A stretch of 64,000 nucleotides of DNA from Puia sp. (GTDB lineage Bacteria; Bacteroidota; Bacteroidia; Chitinophagales; Chitinophagaceae): the NCBI GenBank assembly GCA_031292515.1, contig JARLGZ010000235.1:124001-188000 (forward strand). Direction: 5' to 3'. Every line of letters begins with the position of its first letter. Positions within the stretch are counted from its first letter, which is position 1. Shown in pieces: positions 17,172 to 25,428 of the stretch. Under the pieces are notes generated by a model. It worked only from the letters and a program-made list of their open reading frames with translations, had not been told where the DNA came from and did not search any database. The position numbers and the translations under genes are program-made.

Positions 17172-17867
17172 TTGCAATACACACATTTATTCTTCGACCT
17201 GGACCATACGCTCTGGGATTTTGAGGCGAACAGCAGGCTGACCCTCGGCGAATTGTATGAATCCCTGGGACTAAAGGCGAAGGGCGTGCATGACTTCGAC
17301 CTCTTTCATAAAAATTATACGATCCACAATGATAAACTTTGGGAGCGGTACCGGAACGGCTACATCAAAGTAGACGTATTGAGGTGGAAACGAATGTGGC
17401 TGACCCTGCTCGACTTCAAGATCGGGGACGAGGCGCTGGCCAGGGAAATGGGCGACCGGTTTCTCGAATCCCTGCCCAGCCGCACGCTATTGTTCCCCTA
17501 TACGCACGAAATACTCAAATATCTTCTGGCCAGGCAATACAAGCTGCACCTGATCACCAATGGCTTCGAAAAGACCCAGCAAAGCAAGCTGGAGCATTCC
17601 GGCTTAACCCCTTATTTTACGGAAGTGATCACCTCGGAGAGTTCCAATAGCCTCAAGCCTCATAAGGAGATTTTTGAATATGCATTCTGGAAGACGAAAG
17701 CAAAGCCATCGGAGAGTATTATGATCGGGGACAACCCCGAAGTCGATATACAGGGGGGAATCAACGCCGGAATAGACCAGGTATTTGTGAACCATTTAAA
17801 TATCGCGTCTCCGGTGAAGCCTACCTTTACGGTCTATTCCTTAAAAGAGCTGGAGACATTGTTCTAA
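17172..17867 (+). CDS. yjjG: YjjG-type HAD pyrimidine nucleotidase
   Basis: A 231-residue HAD-superfamily phosphatase. The nucleophile motif FFDLDHTLWDFEANS sits at the N-terminus, LITNGFEKTQQSKL carries the second motif, Lys lies in SLKPHKEIF, and the acidic motif is IMIGDNPEVDIQGG. This pattern matches the YjjG noncanonical pyrimidine nucleotidases, which dephosphorylate dUMP/dTMP and modified pyrimidine nucleotides and protect against base analogues. Length is typical. The start is TTG 17172, as no nearby ATG fits the motif position. Its stop overlaps the stop of the convergent small peptide gene by four bases. Confidence 0.9.
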   Translation: MQYTHLFFDLDHTLWDFEANSRLTLGELYESLGLKAKGVHDFDLFHKNYTIHNDKLWERYRNGYIKVDVLRWKRMWLTLLDFKIGDEALAREMGDRFLESLPSRTLLFPYTHEILKYLLARQYKLHLITNGFEKTQQSKLEHSGLTPYFTEVITSESSNSLKPHKEIFEYAFWKTKAKPSESIMIGDNPEVDIQGGINAGIDQVFVNHLNIASPVKPTFTVYSLKELETLF

Positions 17868-18019
17868 CTCTTCTTCCCGCAATGTTTGCCGGGGCAGCTT
17901 TTCACGGAGGTCTTTTTGCCCTTGTCCTTCCCCTTGCCCTTGTCGCCGTCATGCGCAAAAACGAATCCGGAAAAGAAGAAAGCTGCCGTAGCTATCATCA
18001 TTAACTTTTTCATCCGCAT
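17864..18019 (-). CDS. Small exported Lys/Gly-rich peptide
   Basis: A short gene of about 51 codons from the ATG at 18019 (or 49 from 18013). Residues 3-22 are a clear signal peptide (MKKLMMIATAAFFFSGFVFA). The mature part is about 29 residues, very basic and without hydrophobic core: HDGDKGKGKDKGKKTSV then CPGKHCGKKS. Two Cys and two His could bind metal or form a disulfide (inference). The long upstream extension of the reading frame to 18097 is unlikely because the signal peptide would be buried. I do not recognise a family. It is convergent with yjjG and overlaps its stop. Confidence 0.6.
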   Translation of the reverse strand: MRMKKLMMIATAAFFFSGFVFAHDGDKGKGKDKGKKTSVKSCPGKHCGKKS

Positions 18020-18168
18020 ATAGTGTCTTTTTAATGGTCGGATGGAACCTCGCTGTTCATCCCCCTGTGCGTTTAAATTTATCATGCCCGGTTTCATAAA
18101 TACCGTGTTTATTCTCAGATGCTCTCAGATACCGCATTTTTTCAGGCGCCGCATTTTACCTCTGTAAT

Positions 18169-18828
18169 TTACGAAAAACTCCCTAATACCGTCACGCCTC
18201 CTTTTACCGGCTCGTTCAAGGCGACTCTTACGATCGTTCCCGGCGGCAGGAGGACGTCGACGCGCGATCCGAACTTGATAAAGCCCATTTCGGCGCTTTG
18301 TTCGACTTTCTGGCCTACGGACAGGTAATTCACAATCCGTTTGGCCAGGGCTCCCGCAATCTGCTTCACCAGGATCTCCCCGTGTTGATTACGAATGACC
18401 ACGCTGTGCCTTTCGTTCTCCGTAGAGGATTTGGGATGCCAGGCGACCAGGTATTTGCCTTTGTGGTACTGGCTATATACCACTTCGCCGCCGACCGGGT
18501 TCAGGTTGCGATGCACATTGGCCGGGCTCATAAAGATTGACACCTGCAGACGCTTGTCTTTAAAATATTCTGTATCGGTTATTTCTTCGATGACCACGAC
18601 CTTTCCATCGGCCGGGCAGATGATCAGGTTTTCGCCGCGGGTAAGGGTCCGGTTCGGGACGCGAAAAAAAGAGATCAGGAATAAGAGTAAGCCCAGGGTA
18701 GCGATAAAGATCAGCCAGCTCAGCCAGGGCAGATGAAAACTTATGAAATAGAACGAGAGCAGGTTGACGAAGGCAAAACTGAGGGCACCTATCGCAATTG
18801 TCTTATAGCCTTCTTTGTGAATTGTCAT
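18169..18828 (-). CDS. psd: Phosphatidylserine decarboxylase
   Basis: A 219-residue Psd of the short bacterial type. Membrane segments occupy about 8-55 (IAIGALSFAFVNLLSFYFIS, LSWLIFIATLGLLLFLISFF). The core has ICPADGKVVVIEE, FMSPANVHRNLNPVGG (His motif) and FIKFGSRVDVLLP near the C-terminus, where the GS pair is the self-cleavage site that makes the pyruvoyl group. It converts phosphatidylserine to phosphatidylethanolamine at the inner membrane. It lies downstream of cdsA on the same strand, so the cluster covers CDP-diacylglycerol formation and the last step to PE. pssA is not in the window. Confidence 0.93.
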   Translation of the reverse strand: MTIHKEGYKTIAIGALSFAFVNLLSFYFISFHLPWLSWLIFIATLGLLLFLISFFRVPNRTLTRGENLIICPADGKVVVIEEITDTEYFKDKRLQVSIFMSPANVHRNLNPVGGEVVYSQYHKGKYLVAWHPKSSTENERHSVVIRNQHGEILVKQIAGALAKRIVNYLSVGQKVEQSAEMGFIKFGSRVDVLLPPGTIVRVALNEPVKGGVTVLGSFS

Positions 18829-18886
18829 TGATTGGGGATTATAGTTGGGATTAAAGGTCTTTGATATCCAGCGTCAAAAATAAGGA

Positions 18887-19804
18887 TCATTTCAGGAACA
18901 AAAACACATATAGCCAGACAAATGGCGTCGCCAGCAACAGGGAATCGAAACGATCGAGAAATCCGCCATGCCCCGGCATGATACTGCCGCTGTCTTTTAC
19001 TCCGGCCATTCGCTTCAGCTTACTCTCCAGCAGGTCTCCAAAAGTACCTGCCACCGATGAAATGGCTGCAATCGTCATACAGTGCACCGGAAACGCCCAG
19101 TTAAATCCGCCATCGCCGTCATCCCGGTAGTGATAATCCAGGAAATGGCCGGCCGCCCCCATCACCACGATCGCCAGGATGATCCCTCCGATAGTCCCCT
19201 CCCAGGTTTTCTTTGGCGAGATCGCCGAAAGTGGGGTCTTCCCGATCATCGACCCCACGATATAGGCCATGGTGTCATTGATCCAGATAGAGCCGACGGT
19301 CAATAGCACCAACAGCTTACCGATGGGCAACAGGCTGCCGACCGGCAAAAGATTTTCGGGAAACAGGCACCTGATATTTGTCAGCAGCCCCCAGCTAAGG
19401 GAAATATACAACAGCCCCAGCGCCGAATAGCCGATATTCTTCCAGCTCAGATCACGGACCAGCAGGATTTCCGCGAGAGGGAGCACGAAAACAAACAGGA
19501 GGCCTAGCCACCACCCCAGGACCTGCAGCGACAATCCTCCGATTTGCAGGGCGTCGTTGGTAAAATACAGCAGCACGCTCCATCCGGCAACCCTGACCCC
19601 GTATTTGTGAAAGGGAGTAATTTTCGCATATCCGGGATCGATCAGACCTATCAGACGCTGGTATTCCCCCCAGCAACCGAAATGGATGAAGGAGAACAGG
19701 ACGAAGAAACTCCATTGGTTCCAGAGCAGACCCGTCAGCATAACGACTACGAATATCGCCGCTGTGAGGGACCGTGTTTTGAGAGTCGCAAGGTTCAATG
19801 CCAT
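18887..19804 (-). CDS. cdsA: Phosphatidate cytidylyltransferase
   Basis: A 305-residue integral membrane protein with about seven to eight hydrophobic segments. The family signature is at the C-terminus: SPKKTWEGTIGG, then SVAGTFGDLLESKLKRMAGVKDSG, GHGGFLDRFDSLL. It makes CDP-diacylglycerol from phosphatidic acid and CTP, feeding phospholipid synthesis and the psd gene 58 bases downstream. The ATG is at 19804, 22 bases after the CPBP protease gene, consistent with one operon. Confidence 0.95.
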   Translation of the reverse strand: MALNLATLKTRSLTAAIFVVVMLTGLLWNQWSFFVLFSFIHFGCWGEYQRLIGLIDPGYAKITPFHKYGVRVAGWSVLLYFTNDALQIGGLSLQVLGWWLGLLFVFVLPLAEILLVRDLSWKNIGYSALGLLYISLSWGLLTNIRCLFPENLLPVGSLLPIGKLLVLLTVGSIWINDTMAYIVGSMIGKTPLSAISPKKTWEGTIGGIILAIVVMGAAGHFLDYHYRDDGDGGFNWAFPVHCMTIAAISSVAGTFGDLLESKLKRMAGVKDSGSIMPGHGGFLDRFDSLLLATPFVWLYVFLFLK

Positions 19805-19826
19805 GACCGGAAGTTAAAAGGGATCA

Positions 19827-20756
19827 TCAGGAAAGAAATTGGTTGTATTCGTTGACAGCATCCACCTCGTACACTTTGGCGTAGGTCATCCAGGATTCCC
19901 CGGCCAGTTTTTTCAACAGAAAACCCGTCAGGACCGCACTCAGGATCACCATATATACCGGAATGGATGCATTCTCAAGCGCCGTTTTTGAATAGCCGGA
20001 GGCGACAAGCACCTGGACTCCGTTGATCACGAAATGAGCCAGGATGCTTACCCACAGGCTCCCGCTGTACCAATAGAGCGCACCCAGTACCACACCCAGG
20101 AAGAATCTCGGCAGGAAACCCTGGAATTGAAAATGAAAAGCAGAGAACAAGGCTGCCGCCACCAGGATACCCAGCCAGGGACTCTTGAAAAGATGAATCA
20201 GGATCCGCTGCAAAGATCCGCGAAAACAAGCTTCCTCGCAGATAGCAGGCAGCAGCGCCATGACAAAAAGGTTGGAAAGGACGCCCGTCGTTCCCCCCGC
20301 TTTCATAAAAGCCTCCACCTGTTTGTCCGCATCCTTTTCCGCGGAAATCAACGAAGCAGGAAGCGGAATATGCTGATTGACCTCTCCCAACCAGCCAGCC
20401 AAAGGAAAGGAGAGCAACGCAAGACCCAGCGCCAGCGCATAGAAGACCGTCTTTTCCGGTTTATGGAACCCCAGGAACCATATCGGCCGGTGCCGGAAAC
20501 TGAACCATGCATAGATCATTCCGGTCAGCAGGTAAATGCCTATACTGGAAGCCCCTTGTATCCATTTCAGCAGGGACACGACCGCCGGATCGTTCAGGTC
20601 GAAGGCATCCATTCCTCGTTTTCCACTGATAATGACACCTTTAGACATCATGATCAACATGGCCACGGAAGACGTCAGTATCATCGTTCCCGCATAAGCC
20701 AGCAGGAATACGCTCAATTGAGACCACGGTGATTTTATCTTTAGATAGGTTCTCAT
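19827..20756 (-). CDS. CPBP-family intramembrane metalloprotease
   Basis: A 309-residue membrane protein (Abi/CAAX-protease-like). Motif 1 is CEEACFRGSLQR (EExxxR), motif 2 is FSAFHFQFQGFLPRFFLG (FxxxH) and motif 3 is ILAHFVINGVQ (HxxxN), all in predicted transmembrane helices. Such proteins cleave or process membrane substrates; the target is unknown. I choose ATG 20756 (MRTYLKIK) over a longer frame to 20813, because the extension runs into the opposite promoter of the dus gene. It leads the CPBP-cdsA-psd cluster. Confidence 0.88.
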   Translation of the reverse strand: MRTYLKIKSPWSQLSVFLLAYAGTMILTSSVAMLIMMSKGVIISGKRGMDAFDLNDPAVVSLLKWIQGASSIGIYLLTGMIYAWFSFRHRPIWFLGFHKPEKTVFYALALGLALLSFPLAGWLGEVNQHIPLPASLISAEKDADKQVEAFMKAGGTTGVLSNLFVMALLPAICEEACFRGSLQRILIHLFKSPWLGILVAAALFSAFHFQFQGFLPRFFLGVVLGALYWYSGSLWVSILAHFVINGVQVLVASGYSKTALENASIPVYMVILSAVLTGFLLKKLAGESWMTYAKVYEVDAVNEYNQFLS

Positions 20757-20767
20757 ATAGCTTTTTG

Positions 20768-20775
20768 TACCTTTG
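20768..20775 (+). promoter_or_regulatory. -7 promoter box (TACCTTTG) of the dus gene
   Basis: TAnnTTTG match five bases before the TTG at 20780. The expected transcription start coincides with that codon, so the mRNA is probably leaderless. It also shows that the upstream part of the open frame (from 20729) is not translated. Confidence 0.55.
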
Positions 20776-20779
20776 CGGC

Positions 20780-21862
20780 TTGATAAACATCGGCAATATA
20801 CAACTTCCTGCATTTCCGCTCCTCCTCGCTCCCATGGAGGATGTGAGCGATCCTCCCTTCCGGCATGTCTGCAAACAGCATGGCGCCGACCTGATGTATA
20901 GCGAGTTCATATCCAGCGAGGGGCTGATCCGCGATGCCATCAAAAGCCGGCGGAAACTGGATTTCTATGAATACGAGCGCCCTTTCGGCATCCAGGTCTT
21001 CGGCGGAGACGAAGAAGCCATGGCGATGAGCGCAAAGATCATCGGGACGACAAATCCGGACCTGGTGGATATCAACTTCGGTTGCCCTGTAAAAAAAGTG
21101 GTCTGCAAGGGGGCCGGCGCTGCGGTTTTAAAAGATGTTGCGTTGATGACCCGTCTCACTTCTGCCGTCGTAAAGGGTACCAACCTGCCGGTGACGGTAA
21201 AGACGCGCCTGGGCTGGGATGACAGCTCCCGGAATATCGAAGAAGTGGCGGAGCGGCTCCAGGACGCAGGCATCAGCGCCCTAACCATCCACGGCCGCAC
21301 AAGGGCGCAGCTTTATAAGGGCGAGGCGGACTGGACCCTGATCGCAAAAGTGAAGAACAACCCCCGGATCCGGATCCCCATATTCGGCAACGGCGACATA
21401 GATTCTCCCGATAAGGCCCTCGAATACAGGAACCGGTATGGCGTCGACGGCATCATGATAGGCCGGGCGGCCATCGGCTATCCCTGGATCTTTAACGAGA
21501 TCAAACACTTCCTGGAGACCGGCGGGTATCTGCCTCCGCCTTCGATCGAACAAAGGGCCGGAGCCATTCGCCAGCATCTGCACAGATCCGTTGAATGGAA
21601 AGGGGCGGTAGTCGGGATCCTTGAGATGCGCCGCCACTATACCAATTACCTGAAAGGCTTTCCCTATATAAAAGAATTCCGCAACCAGCTGGTTCAGAAA
21701 GATACCGTTGCGGAGATCGAAGAGGTCTTGCTACAGGTCGAAGAACGCTACGCCGGCTTTCTCCCCGAGCGGGTGAGGGCGGGCTTCCCCCCATCGTCGG
21801 ACCCGGTCTCCGACGAGACGGCGACCTTATCGGAACAAGCCGCGGAGAATTGCGCCTGGTAA
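20780..21862 (+). CDS. dusB: tRNA-dihydrouridine synthase (DusB type)
   Basis: A 360-residue flavin enzyme. The N-terminal block LLLAPMEDVSDPPFR is the FMN/substrate signature; DINFGCPVKKVVCKGAGAAVL contains the catalytic Cys region; GRTRAQLYKGEADW and GIMIGRAAIGYPWIF complete the TIM barrel. A helical tRNA-binding domain follows (about 250-340). It reduces uridine in tRNA D-loops with NADPH. The start TTG 20780 is set by the promoter box just upstream. The last 30 residues (DPVSDETATLSEQA) are acidic and look non-conserved. DusB is the usual Bacteroidota type. Confidence 0.92.
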   Translation: MINIGNIQLPAFPLLLAPMEDVSDPPFRHVCKQHGADLMYSEFISSEGLIRDAIKSRRKLDFYEYERPFGIQVFGGDEEAMAMSAKIIGTTNPDLVDINFGCPVKKVVCKGAGAAVLKDVALMTRLTSAVVKGTNLPVTVKTRLGWDDSSRNIEEVAERLQDAGISALTIHGRTRAQLYKGEADWTLIAKVKNNPRIRIPIFGNGDIDSPDKALEYRNRYGVDGIMIGRAAIGYPWIFNEIKHFLETGGYLPPPSIEQRAGAIRQHLHRSVEWKGAVVGILEMRRHYTNYLKGFPYIKEFRNQLVQKDTVAEIEEVLLQVEERYAGFLPERVRAGFPPSSDPVSDETATLSEQAAENCAW

Positions 21863-21899
21863 AAGCCACCGGGTCTATCGAACAGTGGAGACTTGCATT

Positions 21900-21967
21900 T
21901 CCAGGCGTCACGTATTTGAAAGCGTCACGCATTCAAAGTGTCGTTCATTTCAAAGTGTCGTTCATTT
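21900..21967. repeat. Four tandem 17-bp units between dus and the peroxidase gene
   Basis: Four contiguous 17-base units start at 21900, 21917, 21934 and 21951. The last two are identical (CAAAGTGTCGTTCATTT); the first two share the GCGTCACG core. The array ends at the stop codon of the convergent peroxidase gene. Confidence 0.7.
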
Positions 21968-22566
21968 CAAACAGAATGCCCTTTCACAGCCGCGATCACT
22001 TCCGGGCTCGCCGGAGAAACCGACATGGCGAAATAATGCGTCAGCACACCCCTCTCGTCGATAAGGTATTTGCAGAAATTCCAGACGGGCTCCTGGGTAT
22101 TCCACCCATTTTTCGACGGGTCCGTCAGCCATCGGTAGACCGGGTTCTGACCGTCTCCCCTTACGACCACGCTCTTTCTCATAAGCGGAAAACTCACCCC
22201 AAAATTGACCTTGCAGAATTCTGCGATCTCGGCGTCGCTCCCCTTCTCCTGCTCCTTGAAATCGTTGGCGGGAAAGCCGATCACTGCAAGCCTGTCCTTG
22301 TATTTTTCATAGAGGGATTCCAGCTCACCAAACTGTGCCGTATAACCGCAATTTGACGCCGTATTCACAAGAAGCACTTTTTTCCCCTTCAGTCCGGAAA
22401 AATCGAACGTGTCGCCATTGTTGAGGGTAGCCTGCAGGGAATAGAAAGGGATGGGCGGTACGGCATGTCCGGCGTTCTCTTTTACCTGGCCTTCTTTTTT
22501 CGGCGACCCCGTGAGTCGCATGATCAGGGGATAGAATGCTTTTAGAAGTTTCTGCTTAAAGTTCAT
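21967..22566 (-). CDS. Glutathione-peroxidase-family thiol peroxidase
   Basis: A 199-residue thioredoxin-fold peroxidase. The peroxidatic Cys lies in VNTASNCGYTAQF, and the Trp-Asn pair is in PVWNFCKYLIDERG. The second motif reads FPANDFKEQEKG, where many relatives have FPxNQF, so the usual first Gln is Asp here. Bacterial members mostly use thioredoxin and reduce peroxides. An extra 40-residue N-terminal part (AFYPLIMRLTGSPKK) may be a weak membrane or export segment. It is convergent with dus across a 17-bp tandem repeat. Confidence 0.9.
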   Translation of the reverse strand: MNFKQKLLKAFYPLIMRLTGSPKKEGQVKENAGHAVPPIPFYSLQATLNNGDTFDFSGLKGKKVLLVNTASNCGYTAQFGELESLYEKYKDRLAVIGFPANDFKEQEKGSDAEIAEFCKVNFGVSFPLMRKSVVVRGDGQNPVYRWLTDPSKNGWNTQEPVWNFCKYLIDERGVLTHYFAMSVSPASPEVIAAVKGHSV

Positions 22567-22735
22567 TGCTTTTGTTTTATGATGATGTCATTTAAAAATA
22601 TTTTTCTTCACCTCGTTTTTCTACCTGCCAGGTTATCACATAATTACATTTTCACGTGCATTTCGCCGACAAGTGGCCTGTAAATTTCCCGAAATTATCT
22701 GTCATTTCACTTTACCTTTATAAAAAGCGACTCAT

Positions 22736-23113
22736 ATGTCGATCCTGAAACTTCCCTTACTCTATGCCGGCTCCAAAGGAGAGAAATATTTATATACGCT
22801 GTTCGACAGCGGTGCGAATCTCTCCTGCATCAACCCCGATATGATTGACGGTCTTGAGACCCCTGTGCATCTTGGCAGAATCCGGCATTTAGCCACCGCC
22901 AGCGAAGGACACTATATCGATATCAGAGAGGTGGTGAGACTTGACTTCTATATCAATGACGTATTACTTTCCGACGAATTCCTGGTAGTCCCGGGATTAA
23001 GCGAAGAAGCCATCATCGGCGCCGCCACCTTGCAGAAATGGCGGATCCGGCTGGACTTCGAACACGACCAGGTTCTCGTCGACCCAAAAGTCGCGAAACT
23101 CCAATTGGTCTGA
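22736..23113 (+). CDS. Retropepsin-like aspartic protease family protein
   Basis: A 125-residue protein. YTLFDSGANLSCI carries the D-S-G-A active-site triad of retroviral-type aspartic proteases near residue 28. A second half-motif, AIIGAATLQKWRIRLDF near 95-111, matches the hydrophobic-hydrophobic-G element of the fold. Retropepsins act as homodimers, each subunit giving one Asp. No signal peptide is seen, so it is likely cytoplasmic. Similar small proteins occur widely in bacteria with unknown substrates. It precedes tadA by 92 bases but tadA has its own promoter-like box. Confidence 0.8.
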   Translation: MSILKLPLLYAGSKGEKYLYTLFDSGANLSCINPDMIDGLETPVHLGRIRHLATASEGHYIDIREVVRLDFYINDVLLSDEFLVVPGLSEEAIIGAATLQKWRIRLDFEHDQVLVDPKVAKLQLV

Positions 23114-23191
23114 GCTGCCTGATCTTGATCCGGGCTCTCTCTTATTTCATGGGCCCTCCCGCACCTCGTTTTGCCTTCCCCTCATTTACTC

Positions 23192-23199
23192 TATCTTCG
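23192..23199 (+). promoter_or_regulatory. -7-like promoter box (TATCTTCG) of tadA
   Basis: One mismatch to TAnnTTTG, six bases before the ATG at 23206. It supports that start over the longer upstream frame. Confidence 0.35.
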
Positions 23200-23205
23200 T
23201 GTCTT

Positions 23206-23769
23206 ATGACCGATGAATATTATATGCTCCGGGCGCTACGGGAAGCCCAAAAAGCCTATGACGCCGGGGAGGTTCCGGTCGGGGCCGTCATCGTCCTGGA
23301 CAACCACATCATTTCCAGGGGCCATAACCAGGTAGAAAAATTGACGGACGCCACGGCACATGCGGAAATCATAGCCCTCACCTCTGCATTTAATCATCTC
23401 GGCAGCAAATATCTCCCAAACGCATCTATTTATATCACAGTCGAGCCCTGTCTCATGTGCGCAGGAGCCTTATACTGGAGTAAGATCAGCCGGGTCGTGT
23501 ACGGCACCGCCGACGAAAAAAACGGCTATAGAAAATATACCAGCCTCGCCGCTCCCACCGACCCCTCCCGTTTCGGACCCTCCCCGATCGGTCCCTCCGG
23601 TTTGGGTCCTTCCCATAACGATCCCTCGCATGCGGAACCCGCTTCCGCGCATTCTGCAGGAGCCCTGGCCACCGCCTGGCCTTTTCATCCGAAGACGGAA
23701 CTGGTGAGTGGCGTATTAAAGGATGAATGCGCCCGCCTGATGAAGGACTTCTTCCGGTCAAAACGATGA
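23206..23769 (+). CDS. tadA: tRNA-adenosine deaminase with an internal low-complexity insertion
   Basis: A 187-residue deaminase. TAHAEIIAL holds the zinc His and catalytic Glu, and VEPCLMCAGAL holds the two zinc Cys. It converts A34 to inosine in the tRNA-Arg(ACG) anticodon. Normal TadA is about 150-160 residues. Here about 45 extra residues (roughly 113-157) sit between VVYGTADEKNGYRKY and the conserved HPKTELVSGVL. They consist of repeated xPSxx pentapeptides (DPSRF, GPSPI, GPSGL, GPSHN, DPSHA) then an Ala-rich part. Both sides keep frame and conserved sequence, so the insertion is probably a surface loop. ATG 23206 is chosen because MTDEYYMLRAL is the family N-terminus. Confidence 0.93.
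   Translation: MTDEYYMLRALREAQKAYDAGEVPVGAVIVLDNHIISRGHNQVEKLTDATAHAEIIALTSAFNHLGSKYLPNASIYITVEPCLMCAGALYWSKISRVVYGTADEKNGYRKYTSLAAPTDPSRFGPSPIGPSGLGPSHNDPSHAEPASAHSAGALATAWPFHPKTELVSGVLKDECARLMKDFFRSKR
23560..23634 (+). repeat. 15-bp in-frame minisatellite inside tadA
   Basis: Five consecutive 15-base units encode DPSRF, GPSPI, GPSGL, GPSHN and DPSHA. The second and third codons of every unit are CCC or CCT followed by TCC or TCG; the outer codons differ. The period is a multiple of three, so copy-number change would keep the frame. Confidence 0.75.
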
Positions 23770-23832
23770 GGCAGGCGGCGGTTATCGCTGGCACCCGTTT
23801 TGCGTGTACCGGTAGGGGAATAACCGGGTGAC

Positions 23833-23864
23833 TTTTGCCGGTTTCTCAATTTTACGTAGGTTTG
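23833..23864 (+). promoter_or_regulatory. Promoter of the superoxide dismutase gene
   Basis: TTTTG (23833-23837) as a -33 element, a 19-base spacer, and TAGGTTTG (23857-23864) as the -7 box. This gives an 80-base leader before the ATG at 23944, longer than most leaders in this window. Confidence 0.65.
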
Positions 23865-23943
23865 TGCTCCCTTCAATCACCAACCCGAATATTTTAAAAA
23901 ATACCGACGGAATAGATTTTTCAAACATTAAAAAACAATAGAT

Positions 23944-24552
23944 ATGGCTTTTACATTACCTGCGCTGCCCTATGCACACGATGCACTGGAACCGCACATC
24001 GACACGACGACCATGCAGATCCATCATGGGAAACATCACCAGGCCTATGTGGACAATTTGAATAAGGCGATCGCCGGCACCCCGAACGAGAACAAATCCC
24101 TGATCGACCTCGTAAAACACGCCGGCTCGATCAGCCCTGTGGTACGCAATAACGGCGGGGGTCACTGGAACCACAGCTTTTTCTGGGAGAGCCTCGCCCC
24201 CAACGCCGGCGGCGCGCCGTCCGGAAAACTCGGCGAGGCCATCCAGTCTGCATTTGGTTCCTTTGATGCCTTTAAGGAGAAATTCAATGCCGCCGGCCTC
24301 GGCCGCTTCGGCAGCGGTTGGGCCTGGCTGATCGTGAAGGACGGCAAACTGGAGATCTCGTCGACGCCAAACCAGGACAATCCCCTGATGGACATTGCCG
24401 AAGTCAAAGGTTCCCCGGTACTGGGAGTAGATGTTTGGGAGCACGCCTATTACCTGAAATACCAGAACCGCAGGGCGGAATATCTGGCCGCATTCTGGAA
24501 TGTGGTAAACTGGAGCAAAGCCTCCTCCCTTTATGAAGCGGCTATTAAGTAG
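23944..24552 (+). CDS. sodB: Fe/Mn superoxide dismutase
   Basis: A 202-residue superoxide dismutase. Metal ligands are visible: His in [15 protein letters not shown], His in [12 protein letters not shown], and Asp plus His in [25 protein letters not shown] is also conserved. It dismutates superoxide in the cytoplasm. Iron or manganese use cannot be decided from these motifs, so the symbol is tentative. It has its own promoter and a strong hairpin terminator downstream, so it is monocistronic. Confidence 0.95.
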   Translation: MAFTLPALPYAHDALEPHIDTTTMQIHHGKHHQAYVDNLNKAIAGTPNENKSLIDLVKHAGSISPVVRNNGGGHWNHSFFWESLAPNAGGAPSGKLGEAIQSAFGSFDAFKEKFNAAGLGRFGSGWAWLIVKDGKLEISSTPNQDNPLMDIAEVKGSPVLGVDVWEHAYYLKYQNRRAEYLAAFWNVVNWSKASSLYEAAIK

Positions 24553-24658
24553 AAACAGCCAGCCGGAGGCCGCCAAATCGGCGACCGATCCGGACGACTG
24601 TCAGGACGACTAATCAATCCCTCAAATAAGGGTTTCTCAGAAATTTTATGTTACTTGC

Positions 24659-24698
24659 AATCCCGGTAGTTCATCAATGATTACCGGGATTCATTTTT
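24659..24698 (+). terminator. Intrinsic terminator after the superoxide dismutase gene
   Basis: Perfect 10-bp stem AATCCCGGTA/TACCGGGATT (24659-24668 and 24682-24691) with a 13-base loop, followed by CATTTTTA. Confidence 0.8.
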
Positions 24699-24710
24699 AA
24701 TAAAGATTTT

Positions 24711-25319
24711 ATGAAAATCGCTCCTTACTACTTATTTCTCCTGATTGCAACCGTAATGACGGCCTGCGCCTCGCACAGCAAAAAAATAATCATCATGGCG
24801 AGCAGCGATATACAGGTCGATCCCGCCACACAAAAAACCGTCACGGTAACAGAAGGCACCACACATCATGAAAAAGAGCTGATTTTTACCGGCGGCGATC
24901 CGGTAACCCTGAATATCCAGACTCCCGCGGGGAAATATACCCTGGAAGCCGCCGAAGATGGAATCTATATCGCCAACCTGAAGCCGGATACGGTCGTAGG
25001 AAGCTACCAGCACGTCGGGGAAAACGCCGATGCGAAGATCGACCAGGATCAGCTGAAATTAAAGATCGACAGCCTGCAAAAACTTATCGCAGGACAGAAT
25101 GTAACAGCCGCCAACAGGAACTATTTTATCGTTCCCGGTAAGATGGTAAAAATCAGCCCCGAAGTGAACGCAAAGATATTCGGCCCGTTCACCACCATCC
25201 CCGGTGGCTTCGATGCAGGCTCGGTCCCCGAGATCTACAAATTTTATAGCAACAAGGAAGTGAGGGCGATCATCGGCAGCCTGACCGAGATGACGAAACT
25301 GAAGCCCGGAGGGCAATAG
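24711..25319 (+). CDS. Hypothetical lipoprotein
   Basis: A 202-residue protein with a lipoprotein signal peptide (YYLFLLIATVMTAC, lipobox Cys at about 19). The mature part is beta-rich (VTVTEGTTHHEKELIFTGGDPVTLNI) with a helical middle (DQDQLKLKIDSLQKLIAGQNV) and FIVPGKMVKISPEVNAKIFGPF. No catalytic motif is seen and I do not recognise a family. It probably sits on the periplasmic face of the inner or outer membrane. It is separated from the dismutase gene by a terminator, and its promoter is not obvious. Confidence 0.75.
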   Translation: MKIAPYYLFLLIATVMTACASHSKKIIIMASSDIQVDPATQKTVTVTEGTTHHEKELIFTGGDPVTLNIQTPAGKYTLEAAEDGIYIANLKPDTVVGSYQHVGENADAKIDQDQLKLKIDSLQKLIAGQNVTAANRNYFIVPGKMVKISPEVNAKIFGPFTTIPGGFDAGSVPEIYKFYSNKEVRAIIGSLTEMTKLKPGGQ

Positions 25320-25428
25320 TAAAAGGTAGTCAAAGGTCTTTGTCCTTGCTGAAGCCGTGCCGGATGCGATGTCGCAGGAGGGTCACCTTAGCCGTCCCCG
25401 AAGCAGACCCCACACTACGCCCCACTGA

